Shown here piece after piece: positions 38,171-49,912 of a stretch of 64,000 bases of DNA. Numbering within the stretch: position 1 is the first letter of the stretch; each line of letters begins with the position of its first letter. The notes under the pieces were generated by a model. That model did not search any database. It was not told the origin of the DNA and was given only the letters and a program-made list of their open reading frames with translations. The DNA lies in assembly GCF_004664715.2 (NCBI RefSeq), contig NC_051072.1, positions 34,877,642 to 34,941,641 on the forward strand, given 5' to 3'. Position numbers and translations under genes: made by a program. The DNA comes from Peromyscus leucopus. Its lineage: Eukaryota > Chordata > Mammalia > Rodentia > Cricetidae.

Positions 38171-39294
38171 AAGTTGGTACCAGGAGAGTGGGGTTTCCTG
38201 TGACAGACGTGACCATGTTGTTTTTTGGAGGAATGTGAAAGGACTTTGGAACTTGGGGCTAAAAAACCCATTGAATGTTGAGGGCTCCTGGAGTTATTCT
38301 GCAGGAGCCTGGAAGATAAGAATGGTAAGGGCAGGAGGCTGGCTTGTGAAGTTTCAGAGGGAAGCAAAGACTCTGCTGGGTCGTTTGTGTGAAGAATCTG
38401 TGGTGTCTGGTCAGCTGGAGTGGTAGAAACGGCTGTGATTAACAAGAGGCCGGAATTACTAAAATGAAACCTTTTCTTTGCTGGGACAATGGATGCTGTC
38501 AGCAGGAGGTAAAGAATAAGCTGTGATTGAGAAGAGGCCAGCATCACTGAGGGGAAGTCTTCTGGAAAGTGTTTCCTCGTGTCAGCACTGTGTTCCAGAA
38601 GTGGCCAAGGCTGTACCTTGGGCTAGCAGCCCAACTTGGTAGTGAAAGAGTCACCCAGGTGGTACTGGTTTTGCTGGCATGTGGGGTCGTGCATAGCAGC
38701 TGAGGCTTGGCACTGTGTGGTGGACTACAGTCCTTTTATAGCAGCTAGCTACTAGTAGAAGGGGAGCCTCGTTCCAAGACGGGGCACCAGCAGTTTGGGA
38801 GATGCCAATGCCACGGGATGACCACCAAGAGCAGCCCCTGGTAGCGAGGAGCCAACTTGAGCTTAGAAGATAAACTGTGTGTGCTGCAGAGGGCAGAGCT
38901 GGAGAAGTGTCTCAAGCCCTTTGGGAGAGCCCGGAAGACTGTGAGTGAAGCCCAGACAACTGGACATTGAGTTATTTACATTTTTAGAGTTTGGTTTTTG
39001 CTTTATTCAGATTGTGACTGTGTCCTGGCTCTTCCTTCTTGAAGTAAGAAAAGTATTTAATTCATTTTTGATTTTACAGGAGCCTACAGTCGGGAGACTT
39101 TGAATTTTAAAAGAATTTGGATTTTAATGATACTGAGTTCACAGGTGTTTAAGGTTTTGAAGACTGGGGGACTTTCAAAATTTGGAATATTTATATCATT
39201 GATATTAATGTGTAATCTTAGGAAGAACAAAAAAGAAAAAGGTTATGGCTTAACAATGATGTCTTTGTGTGTCAAAATGACAAAGGATCAATCG
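38171..39294 (+). mobile_element. Noncoding internal region of an ERVL-type element
   Basis: It starts with TGGTACCAGGAGAGTGGGG (38175-38193), similar to a primer-binding site for tRNA-Leu, a few bases after the LTR remnant. About 1.1 kb follow without any long open frame. It is therefore a nonautonomous or deleted copy, not a coding provirus. Confidence 0.55.
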
Positions 39295-39706
39295 TGCTGG
39301 CTAGATTTATGTCAACTTGACACAGCTAGAGTTATTTGAGAGGAGGGCATCTCAATTTAGAAAATACCTCTGTAATATCCAGCTAAAAGATACATTCCGA
39401 ATTTGTGATTGATGGGGGAGGGCCCAGCCCATGGTGGGTCAAACAGCCATCCCTGAGCTGGTGGTCCCAGATTCTATTAGAAAGCAGGCTGAGCAAGCCA
39501 TGAGACATAAGCTAATAAGCAGTACTTTTCCACAGCTTTTGCATCAGCTCCTGCCTCCAGGGTTCTGTCCTGACTTCTCTTGGTGATGGGCTGTTGCCTG
39601 GAAGTGTAAGCTGGGAGAAAACAAAACAAAACAAAACAAAACAAAACAAAAACCCTTCCTCTCCAAGTTGCTTTGGTCATGATATTTCAATATAGCAGTT
39701 AGGACA
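39295..39706 (+). mobile_element. LTR, subfamily B (3' LTR of the element)
   Basis: TGCTGGCTAGATTTATGTCA, ACTTGACACAGCTAGAGTTA, GATTGATGGGGGAGGGCCCA, AAGCAGGCTGAGCAAGCCAT and TCAGCTCCTGCCTCCAGGGT, ending AGCAGTTAGGACA. The normal AATAAA position is replaced by an (AAAAC)n expansion at 39620-39651. Confidence 0.7.
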
Positions 39707-40094
39707 ATCTACGACAATAATCAATAAAGAGGCAGGCAGGTCATCAGTACAGCCCCCCCAAAGGAGAGAGTTGCAGCTGGAAGCTTCTACCTATACAAGT
39801 GTGGGTGATGGTCGAAGTGTGACTTGTCCAGCCTTGGTGGCAAACACAATGATAGTGACAGTCACACGATCAGAGCCAGGTGCTATTAGACATGATATTG
39901 TGAAACCCTCAGGGCTGGTAAGTGCATTTCTTACTCATTTGATGTTTTCATAGCAAGGAAGGATTGAAGACCATGATGAGTCTGTCGAATTTGATTGGGA
40001 CTCATCAAGAACAAGAGGTTCATGTGTTGTCCTAGAGACCAAGCACCCAAAATGGTCACCTACCCTAACTTTCATGAAGGTTTTCAATACCATG

Positions 40095-40097
<3 letters not shown>

Positions 40098-40171
<74 letters not shown>
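40098..40171. repeat. (GA)n microsatellite
   Basis: About 37 uninterrupted GA units; gives long false Ser/Leu frames on the minus strand. Confidence 0.97.
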
Positions 40172-40173
<2 letters not shown>

Positions 40174-41612
40174 AACGCATTACTAGTCATCCAAATGAGA
40201 AAGATAATTAATGCAGGATGAAAGGGAAGAGTGAAAGCCTCACATGGATTTACACTTGCAAAAAAAATTAAGATTAGATGAAGGGGGGAAAGCAGAAAGG
40301 ACATTAAAAAAAGAATAATTTTCAATTTGGAAGAAGTTAAGAGGAATCTGGAGTTTGAAGATAGAGTGTAACTCAAGTCTTCAGATCTAGACAGATTACA
40401 TACTGAGATAGCAAAACTTGGTGTCACCACAAAACCTCTCTGAGCAATATTGTAAAACCATTGAGAATGGGACTGTTACCAGAAGATTGATGGTAGGCAA
40501 AACTACCCTGGCCTTAAAAATTCAGATTATGATGAACAACCACAGGTTCTCCAAAAATCAGTCTCAATAATCCTCAATTCCTTCTGGAGTGACCTGCGGG
40601 TTTCTGGATCCATTTGGAAAGTACAATGGTATAAGATCATTTCAGGAGAACATTTGACAAGCCTTCTGTTGTGTCTTTGGCTAAGAATGAAACAGGAGGG
40701 AGAGAAAAGGTAAACTGAAAGGCAGCAGTTGGGTCCCTAACATCTGCCGTGACTGGAAATGCATGGATCTATGCCAACACAGAATGAGCTACCTTTTCTA
40801 TGATTTTCAACCAACCTTAGGTCTCAGGGCACTTTACACACAACTCTATTATAGCAATTATCACACCACATAATAGTTAGGTAATTGCATGTCTATTATT
40901 CCCCATGGCCTGTGAGCTCCCTAAAGGAATGATTCCATTACAGTCATCTCGTTATCTCTAGCAGGGAGCTCAAGAATAGCAGCATACAGCAACACTTTCA
41001 TACATTTATATGTTTTAATTGAACAAAAACTTCAAAAGCATCACATTAATATTTAGAGATGGTCCAAAGCTGAAAAAAAAAACTACTAATACTACAGGTA
41101 ATAAAATTGAAAGCTTGTCAAAAAAAAAATGACATGCTGGAACAATAAGCCAGTGCTTACACAATGAAAGTGAATAGAAATATAAGTAGTGTCTAGTATT
41201 TGAAATCAACTGAAGAACAGAAACAGGAAGGACCTGACTAATAGCAGCTGGTTGTTTTGAGGCATGCCCAATGTGAGCCCATGGGGTACCAGGTCATGGC
41301 CTGTTGGCCCTAAGAGAAACAGCACTGGAAGCTGAAGACTTCTACCAGACTACACATGACATCTCATTCTGAGCACTTCAAACAGACCCACGTTAAAACT
41401 GGTCCAGAGGGCAACCACAACAGAAAGAGACCAGAAGACCATGCCATGGGAAAAATAGTTAAAGAAATGCGAGGTGTTTGGATCTGAAAAAAAAGTCTTT
41501 CAGAATGGATAACAGCAAGATGGATATGTCTAAATGAGTGTCTAGGGACAATGTCTTTGTCAGCATGGTTCCACAGGCACAACTGTGTCCATTTTGTGCA
41601 TGTGCCGCACGT
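40172..41612. other. Unique intronic sequence
   Basis: Nothing recognised apart from short A runs. Confidence 0.5.

Positions 41613-41662
<50 letters not shown>
41613..41662. repeat. (CA)n microsatellite
   Basis: About 25 CA units after GCCGCACGTG. Confidence 0.97.
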
Positions 41663-41665
<3 letters not shown>

Positions 41666-42062
41666 TTTCCAGGACAGTGACTTCCCTATCATGCCAGTCT
41701 TCAATTTGAGATAACAAAGCACCATGCCAGGGAATTTAAAACAGTATTTTTTCAATTTAACAGGTTTGAGTGACAGCTAATTTATCATATATTTTCAGAT
41801 TATTTTATGAGATTAAATCACTGGGAGGTAGACTGCTACAAGATAACTCAAATAACCACCAAGGCTCATCTCTGAAGAGGCCTGTCTATAAGCCACTTGT
41901 CTGACACAGATTTTGAGGATGGCTTGGAGAGACCACTGTGGCAAGCACACCTATCACCGACTCAGACTCTAGAGGGATCAGACATGACACACAGCAGCCA
42001 GACAGCAACCTGTAAGGCAGACCAGGACCATCGCTTATTATTGGATTAAATTGTACAAGTAT

Positions 42063-42469
42063 TGTCTTAGTTGAGGCTTCTAATGCTGTGATAAAAAAAA
42101 GAAATCCCATGACAAAAAACAACTTGAGGAATAAGAGTGTATTTCATTCAGCTTACAGTTTATCATCTATCATCCATGGAAGTCAGGGCAGGAACTCAAG
42201 GCAGGAACCCAGAGGCAGAAACTGATGCACAGACTATGGATGAGTGTTGGCTTACTAGCTTGTTCTTCATGGCTTTCTCAGCCTACAGGACTACAACCCA
42301 GGAGTACCAAGACCCACAGCAAGCTGGCCCCTCCCACGTCAATCATCAATCAAAACGATGTGCCACAGGCTTGGTTATAGGTCAGTCCGGTGGGGTAATT
42401 TTCTCAACTGAGATTCCCTTTTCCAAAAGGATTCTAACTTGTATCACAGACATAAAAATACCCAGTACA
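42063..42469 (-). mobile_element. ERVL/MLT2-like solo LTR, subfamily B
   Basis: Starts TGTCTTAGTTGAGGCTTCTA and AATGCTGTGATAAAAAAAAG, has TGCCACAGGCTTGGTTATAG and ends ACATAAAAATACCCAGTACA. It is the reverse of 39295-39706. Flanks AGTAT and AGTAG agree at 4 of 5 bases, fitting the 5-bp duplications of ERVL elements. Confidence 0.7.
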
Positions 42470-42471
42470 AG

Positions 42472-42472
<1 letters not shown>

Positions 42473-42524
<52 letters not shown>

Positions 42525-42534
42525 TAGATAGATA
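42473..42534. repeat. (GATA)n microsatellite
   Basis: About 15 GATA units beginning within 4 bp of the LTR edge, with a single missing-base phase change near 42523. Confidence 0.96.
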
Positions 42535-43029
42535 AAAACAAGTATATAAAAATACCTAAGCAGTTTAGTGAGCATGGACTTTTAAACTCTACAGAAATAC
42601 TCCCACTCTTCAGCACACTGACTCCTGGGCTAATAGTATTCTTTCCAGCATGCTCACACACAAATGTATGGATGTATGTGTGCACATGTGCTCATGCACA
42701 CAATCAGAAATTAAAGACACGATAACCCATATTTCATGTCATGTAACCACCTGTGCCACAAGAGAGACATATCTCCAAGTTTAGGGTGAATTCAAATGAT
42801 GTGCGGAATTCCAAAGTGAACTACAATGTGACTTAGGTTCAGTAAGATATAAATAAGCAAGTCTAGTTTTTGATGCATCTTGCCTAGATACAAAACATTA
42901 TCTGTTTTTGTGATAAACAATCCAGTGCTCTTATTAATCACGTGCTCCCGGCTGCGACAACCCACATTAAATTAAAACTATGAAACAGAATGGCAGTGTC
43001 AAGATTCACACAGACTGGTCTTTTAACAG

Positions 43030-43063
43030 ATTGTGTGTGTGGTGTGTGTGTGTGTGGGGGGGG
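43030..43063. repeat. (TG)n with G run
   Basis: TG units interrupted once, ending in eight Gs. Confidence 0.9.
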
Positions 43064-43204
43064 ACCATACATGAAAAGAAGAGTCTGGAGAAAGCATTAC
43101 ACAATAAAAACATGTGAGTGAGCTTAAGCACTTGGGCAGACAGGAACCCGGGTTTTGAAGTGCACGGGAATTAAAAGTTAAACACAACTCACAGCCCGCT
43201 CTGA

Positions 43205-44065
43205 AACAACGAATACATCATAAAAACTCTTTCTTTTTATAGCCACGGGGCTGAGCCTCTTGCTGTTTATATCTATCCCAGCATACACATCCACAGCACT
43301 GCCAGGACTGTCCCCTCTGACTTCACTGGGAACCCAGACAGGAGAGATTGTCTGGGTTTCTTTCAGAGCACTTCACTCTGTGTCCAGCACTGGCCCCAGA
43401 ATCAGCCCTTCCTCAGCCGCTCGGCACTGTCTGCCAGTTGCACAGCTCCAAGCCTTTCCCTTCCAGCTACAGATATTAAAATGTTTTGTTGTTTTAAAGC
43501 TTGATTTAGAACCGCTGGAGATAGCTTTTTTCACTTCAAGCTCCCGCAGGTCAGCAAGCTCCAAGAACATTCGAACAGGACAAAGCACCCACTGTGTATT
43601 AAAAACAAGGATGGGGCCAGGGAACCTCGAGGCGACAGACTCTAGAGGAGCCACGTCAGGCCGTTTCCAGTCCCAAAGAAAGTTTCAAGTGGTCTGCACA
43701 TGGGCCAAATGATGCACACGGTGGCCCTGAGCTTGCTCCCTGGGTCCTTCTCTGGTGACCTGCCCCACTGAACTCCCTGAACAAACGTCCCAATGGAGCT
43801 GTGCAAGGAGGACAAACCCTGCCTCTCAGAGGGTTCACTCTGTACTGGCCAGGGTTCTCCTCTTTGGGAGCACAATCGAGCAAGCCATGAAGTATTTCCA
43901 GTTCTCGTTGGCTCCTTCTTTAAAATGATGACCTGGCCCTTGTCTATCTGAGAAAAGGCCACAAGAAAACTGAGGAAGACAGAACCCCACTGAAAATCAC
44001 AAAAAGTATTAATGGCTGCGATGTCACTCAAGGCTACCATTTCAGCATTTCCCCTTTCTAATGGA
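43205..44065. other. Less AT-rich unique block
   Basis: No repeat is recognised over about 860 bp, and base composition is visibly less AT-rich than its neighbours. Open frames of 150 (plus) and 132 (minus) codons overlap each other; neither has recognisable motifs. Regulatory sequence or an unannotated transcript are both possible. Confidence 0.4.
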
Positions 44066-44343
44066 TAGAACAGGGTAAGTCAGAAGTACTGGTCACAGCA
44101 GAGGGCATAAGGGAAGGAGAAGGGAAGTCTGTACTCGGATCAGCATCCCAGAGTGGAAAACTCACACACTCTTTGCTCTTCTTTTCTCCTTCAGAGACAC
44201 ACTGTCTGCGACGACAGGAGAACGACCAGGAGCAGGAGTGTGGAAGAGTTTACTTTCACAACAGCCTGAAGACACTTTCTCCAAAGCACTTCAGTGGGAA
44301 GTCAAGGTCTCTATTAGAGCTGTAAATGGTGGGATTCGGGGAC

Positions 44344-44363
44344 TTTTTTTTTTTTTTTTTTTT
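44344..44363. repeat. Poly-T tract
   Basis: About 20 T residues, without a recognisable SINE attached. Confidence 0.9.
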
Positions 44364-44481
44364 AATCCAGCAACCTTGATTAGTAAGAACATTCTTAAGG
44401 GAAAGTGGGGTAAGGAATCATAGAAGCAGAACACTACAGTGACTATTATATAGAGAAGACCATTTCTGTTTTCTTTTCTCC

Positions 44482-44625
44482 TTTTTTTTTTTTTTTTTAA
44501 AACATAGTCTGGCTGGCCTAGAACTTGCTATGTAGACCAGGCTGGACTCAAACTCACAGAGATCCACCTGCCTCTGCCTCCTGAATACTGGGACGAACAG
44601 TTTGAGCCACCACACAGAGCCTAAA
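44482..44625 (-). repeat. B1 SINE
   Basis: T run, then TAGTCTGGCTGGCCTAGAAC, TCAAACTCACAGAGATCCAC and CACACAGAGCC at the head. Confidence 0.9.
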
Positions 44626-47029
44626 CAAGACAATCTTAAATTCAATTTATGTGTCAGATAATAATAAATAATGAGTTAGATAATAATAAAATGAAATATG
44701 TATGGAAAACACATATATAAATCAAATACAAAATAAACTACAAAATCAAAATAAACTTTGAAATGTTTCATAAAATCAACGATTATTTTGTAATATTGTA
44801 AATTATCTAACAAAACCTACCACAAAGTTTACCTGTAGTATTCTATAGATTTTCTATAAACTGATAAAAATTTTAAAATAGGATTTCAGTAATATTTCAG
44901 AAGGTAGAAAGAATATATTGGAGCAATTGTTTCCAAAACCACAGAATCCACAGGTGACAATGCCATGAGACTCCAGTGGCGTCAACATCTATTAACCTAA
45001 ATTCCTTTAATCACACCAGCAGGGTATTCATTTTAACTATATTGTATGCAAAACAATCCAACTGGCAAAACCATTAGAATCCTTAAATTTGGGTAGTACT
45101 CAATGCTTCCTGCATAAGGCCATACAGAACAGGATTTCCTTTTATCTACTGGGTGAAAGTTCATAGCACAAATTTGTTTTAAAATGTAGTTTCTTTATTA
45201 AATCATGCATAATATAATGGAGGGATATAGCCATTGATTTCTGACAAATGCCTTGGCAGATAAAATCCAAGTTCACATATTTATTCCTTCCCATAAATAT
45301 TTTCTTAACTGCCTTAGGGCTTGATAAGCAGGCCACTTCAGACAGAGGCACAAAGGAACTGAAATAAGGAACCCCTAAGTCATTATACTATACATACTTA
45401 TTTCAGATTAGAATGAGGGCATCCAGGTGAAGTGGTGGCAATAGTTCTTTGGTATTTTCCTTCTTTTCTCCAGTGATCAGGAGGAAAACATATTTAGCAG
45501 CCAGAAAGAAAAAGAATGGGAGGCTTCGCCGGAGAGGGAAGTTGTACGCTGTTTAGCTCTATAAGTAATGGGACAAAGCAGCATCCTTTGACCCCTAAGA
45601 GATCAAGAGTTTACTACCAAAAACAGAGACATAGAAAGGAGCGTCAAAGCTCAAAGCATAGAATTATCAACCACCTAAAACGGGACAAAAGGTGGTCCTG
45701 AACTCTAAGCAGGGCGGGACAGCGCTGTTAAGCTTGATTCCAAACCTGAGCATAGCAAAGGCTGGTAACAGTTACTATATGTAGAGAAGGAGGCCCTTCT
45801 ACCTGGAGTCTGGTATTTGCTATACACATTACTTGGGTAGTAATATGACTGGATTTGGGTCTTTCCTCCCAGTTTGGATGCCTACATATATTCCTGGGTC
45901 CCTTCGTGGACTTGAGGAAACTCCAAGTAACTCCACCAGCACAAAGTTCTTGAGTCCAGTTCAGTCTTGTCTTTCATTCATTTTATTTCTGCTATACTAT
46001 GGCAAAGCTCCCCTAGTGAAAGCTGAACCAAATTGATGATGCTAACACATTGTGTGTGTGGGAAGGGGGTGAGCTTTTGATGGAACTATAAGAAAACAGC
46101 TGTGTTTACATCAATTTGGGGCTGGAGAATGACTACATTTCAACTCTGAACTGTCACAAGCTGCCAGCAGCCCTTCTTGTTGGGTTGGATATTTTCCAGT
46201 GTTCATAGTCCAAGGCTCTTATCACTGGACACACACAGAATGAAAAATGACTAGAAAATTTTAGGTCTGTTCAAAGGTATGCCAAAATCATTTAGATGTT
46301 TTGTATGTTTCTACATTTAAGACACAATCACCTTGGCTCTTAACACCACTACCACTTCATTGAATTTTCATTTATTCAAATTGAGATTACTCAGACAATA
46401 ACTCAAATGTTTGCAAGATAGACTACTATAGACAAAAAGAGTAACAGCACCAAAGGTAAGGCACATTTGAAAAGCATTAACCTACCCACATTAAACGGCC
46501 TTAACCTCCATCTTTCTATAACTAAGTCCCTAAGAAAGATACCTCTGCATATTTACTTTTCTGGATTCTATCCATCTCAATAGACAAAGAGTCAACCTAA
46601 TTAATAAAAGAGAAGTTAAATGATTATCTAAATCTGCTTAGGAAGAAAATGGGGGTGGGGGGGAATAACCTGGAACAAAATAAGGTTAGCACTCTGCCTT
46701 TAGTCACTACACTGTGAACTTACTAATAATATATTCATCTCTGGCAAACAGCCACTACCACTTGACTAAGACCAACCCAATGAGATGAACTGAAGTTGCA
46801 AGGGATTATAAACAACCAAAAGTGTTATTTCACACACAGAAACACACACGAATACAAAATGGTTCTCAAAACTACAATTATTTCCATTGCTTTAGAAGCA
46901 GAAACTCTCAAATGTGCTTCCCCCCCCCCATCTTAAATCTACTATTGTTTTCCCCCATCTCACTTTCTCTGAAACCTACATTCTACCAATGGTAGAGTCA
47001 TCAAAATCGGTCTCTTAAAATCAAGGCTG
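44626..47029. other. Unique AT-rich intronic sequence
   Basis: No recognisable repeat longer than simple A/T runs and no exon. Confidence 0.5.
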
Positions 47030-47420
47030 ACAAGAGAACACTGCATCAATGTGGTTTTGAGTACCGCTATAGTATGAACCACAACTGGGCTATGCTGAGA
47101 AATTTCTCACTCTTTATATAATGAATCTGCCATGCATATTTCCTTTCATTAATTGCATGCTGCTGCACACAGACAGATTAATTCTCATTTCTTTTATTAG
47201 CAATGAAATTTTAAAACACTGCATATTAAATCAACAGACCTGAAAACATCTTCATTGTACATTTTAAGTTCTTAATATGCAGCCCTAATGATTCGGTTGT
47301 ATATGATTATGTAGCAATTGCTGTAATTCCTTCTCAGTCTTTCCCTTACATGGCTATTTTAATTGGAAAGTAATGGGAGGGGGTTGGAGGGACCCAAGTA
47401 CCCACCAGAAACATATGTCC
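47030..47420. promoter_or_regulatory. Candidate conserved noncoding element, homeobox/POU motif rich
   Basis: Non-repetitive AT-rich block with CATGCATATT, TTTCATTAATTGCATGCTGC, CAGATTAATTCTCAT and AGCAATTGCTGTAATTCC. The density of TAAT, ATGCAT and CAATTG words is typical of developmental enhancers, but conservation cannot be judged from one genome. Confidence 0.3.
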
Positions 47421-47499
47421 AAAGATTTTAACACGAGGTAATTAAAACTATTTTTATTTTAAGGGACACATCAGTTTTCCAGAGTTTTATGCTGTATGA

Positions 47500-48000
47500 C
47501 TGACAAATAATAAAGTGTACAAATTTCACAGTATGGGGTCACGTGTGTATGCATGTGACACCATTCCCTACACAGAAACAATAAATACATCATCACCTCT
47601 GATGACCTCTTCAGACCTCTGCTACTTCCATCCTTGTCTTTTTTCTCTCTATCCGCAGACAAACACTAGTTATCAGGGTATTAAATATTATTTTGCATTT
47701 TCATATATATATATATATACATATATATGTATATGTGTGTAAATTGGTATGCAAATTTACCCTATATATCAATACTACTTCATTTTGTCTGCCTTCTTTA
47801 GTTAAGACTTAAATATTTTGAGATCCATCTATATTGTGCAGGTACCAATGGCTTATTTATTTTAATTACTGTATAGTATCCTATCATATAGATATAATAA
47901 TCTTTCTGTCCACTGAAGAGTGTCATTTTGAGCTGTTTCCAGTTTTGTGGTATAACAAATGAAGTTACTATGAATATTTACATACAAGACTTCGTTTAAA
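47500..48000 (-). mobile_element. Ancient L1 (L1M-type) 3' ORF2/UTR fragment
   Basis: TTGAGATCCATCTATATTGT, ACTGTATAGTATCCTATCAT, GAGCTGTTTCCAGTTTTGTG and GAAGTTACTATGAATATTTA follow the antisense order of old mammalian L1 (TTGAGATTCATCCATGTTG ... GTATTCCATTG ... GGTTGTTTCCAG ... GCTGCTATGAACATT). A (TA)n run sits at 47705-47745. Confidence 0.65.
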
Positions 48001-48256
48001 AATGATTTTTATTCTTTATTTTCACCTTAAGCCTATTATTGTTTTCCCTCACCTCCCTTTTTTTTTTTTTGGTTTTCATTCTTAGAACACTGTGATTATG
48101 ACAGAATTGGTATGTCTTGCCTTTTTAGAAGCTACAGAAGTCACACTATTTTACACTTCTATTGAAGAACATCTGAGTATAAAATACATAATAAGCATCT
48201 GTACCGGAAACCACATGTAGATCCTTCCCCTTCCCACTGGATTGGCAGCCACCAAT

Positions 48257-48677
48257 GTCAAGTGCAGTATCTTTGTGCCTTCTGACTAAAGCAAGAAGCA
48301 CACACGGCGTTCCAAACCACCTTCTCACTTCCAAGGGAAGTACACATCTTCCCCTCTCTGCACAAAACTGAAACAGATGCATAATGTTCAATCTATGTCC
48401 ATCCAAAAGGATGATGAAGGCCAGCAGATGGGCAAAGTGGTCCAGGCATACAGGAAGAAATATGTCATCTCTACTGAACGGGTGCAGCAAGAAAAGGCTG
48501 ATACCTGTTCTTTATGGGCATCCACCCCAGAAAAGTGGCTGTCACCAGGCTGCGACTGGACAAAGACTGCAAACCAATCAAACAAACAAAGAAACAGAAT
48601 CCTGGAAAACCACGTTTTCACAAGTCGGAAAGGAGAAGGGCAAATACAAGGAAAAATGATTGAGAAGTTGTAGGAGG
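48257..48677 (+). pseudogene. RPL26 (uL24) processed pseudogene
   Basis: Intronless copy of the ribosomal protein L26 coding sequence. Recognisable pieces in order: SSPL at about residue 32, then [40 protein letters not shown], and near the end GKEKGKYKE and IEK followed by TAG. Damage: the start codon is lost (GTC), codon 11 is TAA, nine codons (VQVVRGHYK in the parent) are missing in frame between KDDE and GQQ, and a frameshift follows EKAD, with the original frame only partly regained near the C-terminus. It lies on the strand opposite to ARL15 and has no promoter of its own. A short A-rich stretch at about 48715-48740 may be what remains of the tail. The parent gene is a core 60S ribosomal component; this copy cannot encode it. 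Confidence 0.93.
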
Positions 48678-48759
48678 AGAGGAGCCTCAAATAGAATGTT
48701 CAGTAAAGACTGCTTAAAGAAATAAGTAAACATAAAAAGACATAATTATCAATTAGACC

Positions 48760-49760
48760 AAGTCTATTAACTTGCTATTCAAGTCCTTCAGTATTTTTTA
48801 TTTGTAATCATGTGTCTTTGGAAGAAGTTCCTCTCCTGATTAGAAATCTATTAGTTCTTTTTCTACATTCCTTAGTTTTGTGGGCTTTCAGGATTAAGTA
48901 GTTGAGTATTTTAAAAGTTTATGATTATTTAGCTGTCATAGTGTCGTGGCATGAAATAATTTTAGTCTACTCAATAATTTCTGTTCTAGTTCATCTGAAT
49001 TAACATTAGTTTAAGCACATTTTTTTCCAATGGCATTTTTTGGATAACATTTAAACACCTTTATTTTTATCTTACCATATGTCTTGCTGAATTGACTTGT
49101 AAAAGATGTTATGTTATTTTTATGTTATTTTGAAACGAATTTAAGCTATTTACATTTATTGTGATATATATGCTTCTTATTTATCATAACTTTAGCTGGT
49201 TTTATTTCTTTCTTTGAATTTTTTTCTGAATTTATTGTGTTTGCTTTATATTTCCTTTCTTAAACATTTCATTCTTTAGGGGCTGAAGAGAAGGCTCAGT
49301 GGTAAAGAGCTTTTGTTGCTCTTACAGAGGACTCAAGGTTGGTTCCTAGAACTCAGACAGTGAGTCACAAGCATCAGTAATCCCAGTTCCAGGAGATCTG
49401 ATGCCTTCTTCTGACTTCCACAAACAACAGAAACATACATGGTACACAAGCATGCATGTAAAAAAAAAAAACAAAAACAAAAACAAAAACACTTACACAC
49501 ATAAAATAAACCAAATAAAAATCTTTTTTAAAAATCCATTCTTTTGAAAAAAATTTTTCATGAGAAAAAAAGTGTACTTGATTCAGGGGGAATTCTTTCC
49601 ACTGTCTAAGTTTATTACATGAGTTGAACATACAGCCTTTTGAACTGCTTTCAAAATCCATTTATGAATATGTCACCTAATTTTTAACATTGCCATGTAT
49701 ATCCTCAGGTAAACTTCAAATTTTCTTTTGTTAATTATAGTCTATATTCCATGTAAGAAT
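48760..49760 (-). mobile_element. Probable ancient L1 ORF2 fragment, split by a B2
   Basis: TATGTCTTGCTGAATTGACT and AAGCTATTTACATTTATTGTG recall antisense old-L1 ORF2 (TCTTGTTGAATTGACC, GGCCATTTACATT). Identity is low. The right end is unclear. Confidence 0.4.
49278..49536 (+). repeat. B2/B3-family SINE with 8-bp target duplication
   Basis: GGGGCTGAAGAGAAGGCTCA, GGAGATCTGATGCCTTCTTC, an (AAAAAC)n stretch at 49460-49490, and AAATAAAAATC tail. CATTCTTT flanks at 49270-49277 and 49537-49544. Confidence 0.88.
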
Positions 49761-49866
49761 ATAATAGGGTCTATTCTTCTTTCATTTTATCTGCCCAACT
49801 TCATCCATGTTGATGCATGACACATAGACACACACCACATACATCCACTTAAAAATATAAAGTAAT

Positions 49867-49868
<2 letters not shown>

Positions 49869-49908
<40 letters not shown>
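49869..49908. repeat. (GT)n microsatellite
   Basis: 20 GT units. Confidence 0.97.

Positions 49909-49912
<4 letters not shown>

Noticed and set aside
40065..40430. 121-codon minus-strand frame with long Ser-Leu repeat
   Set aside because: Translation of a (GA)n microsatellite. The same applies to 34654-34938, 41364-41755 and 63750-63953.
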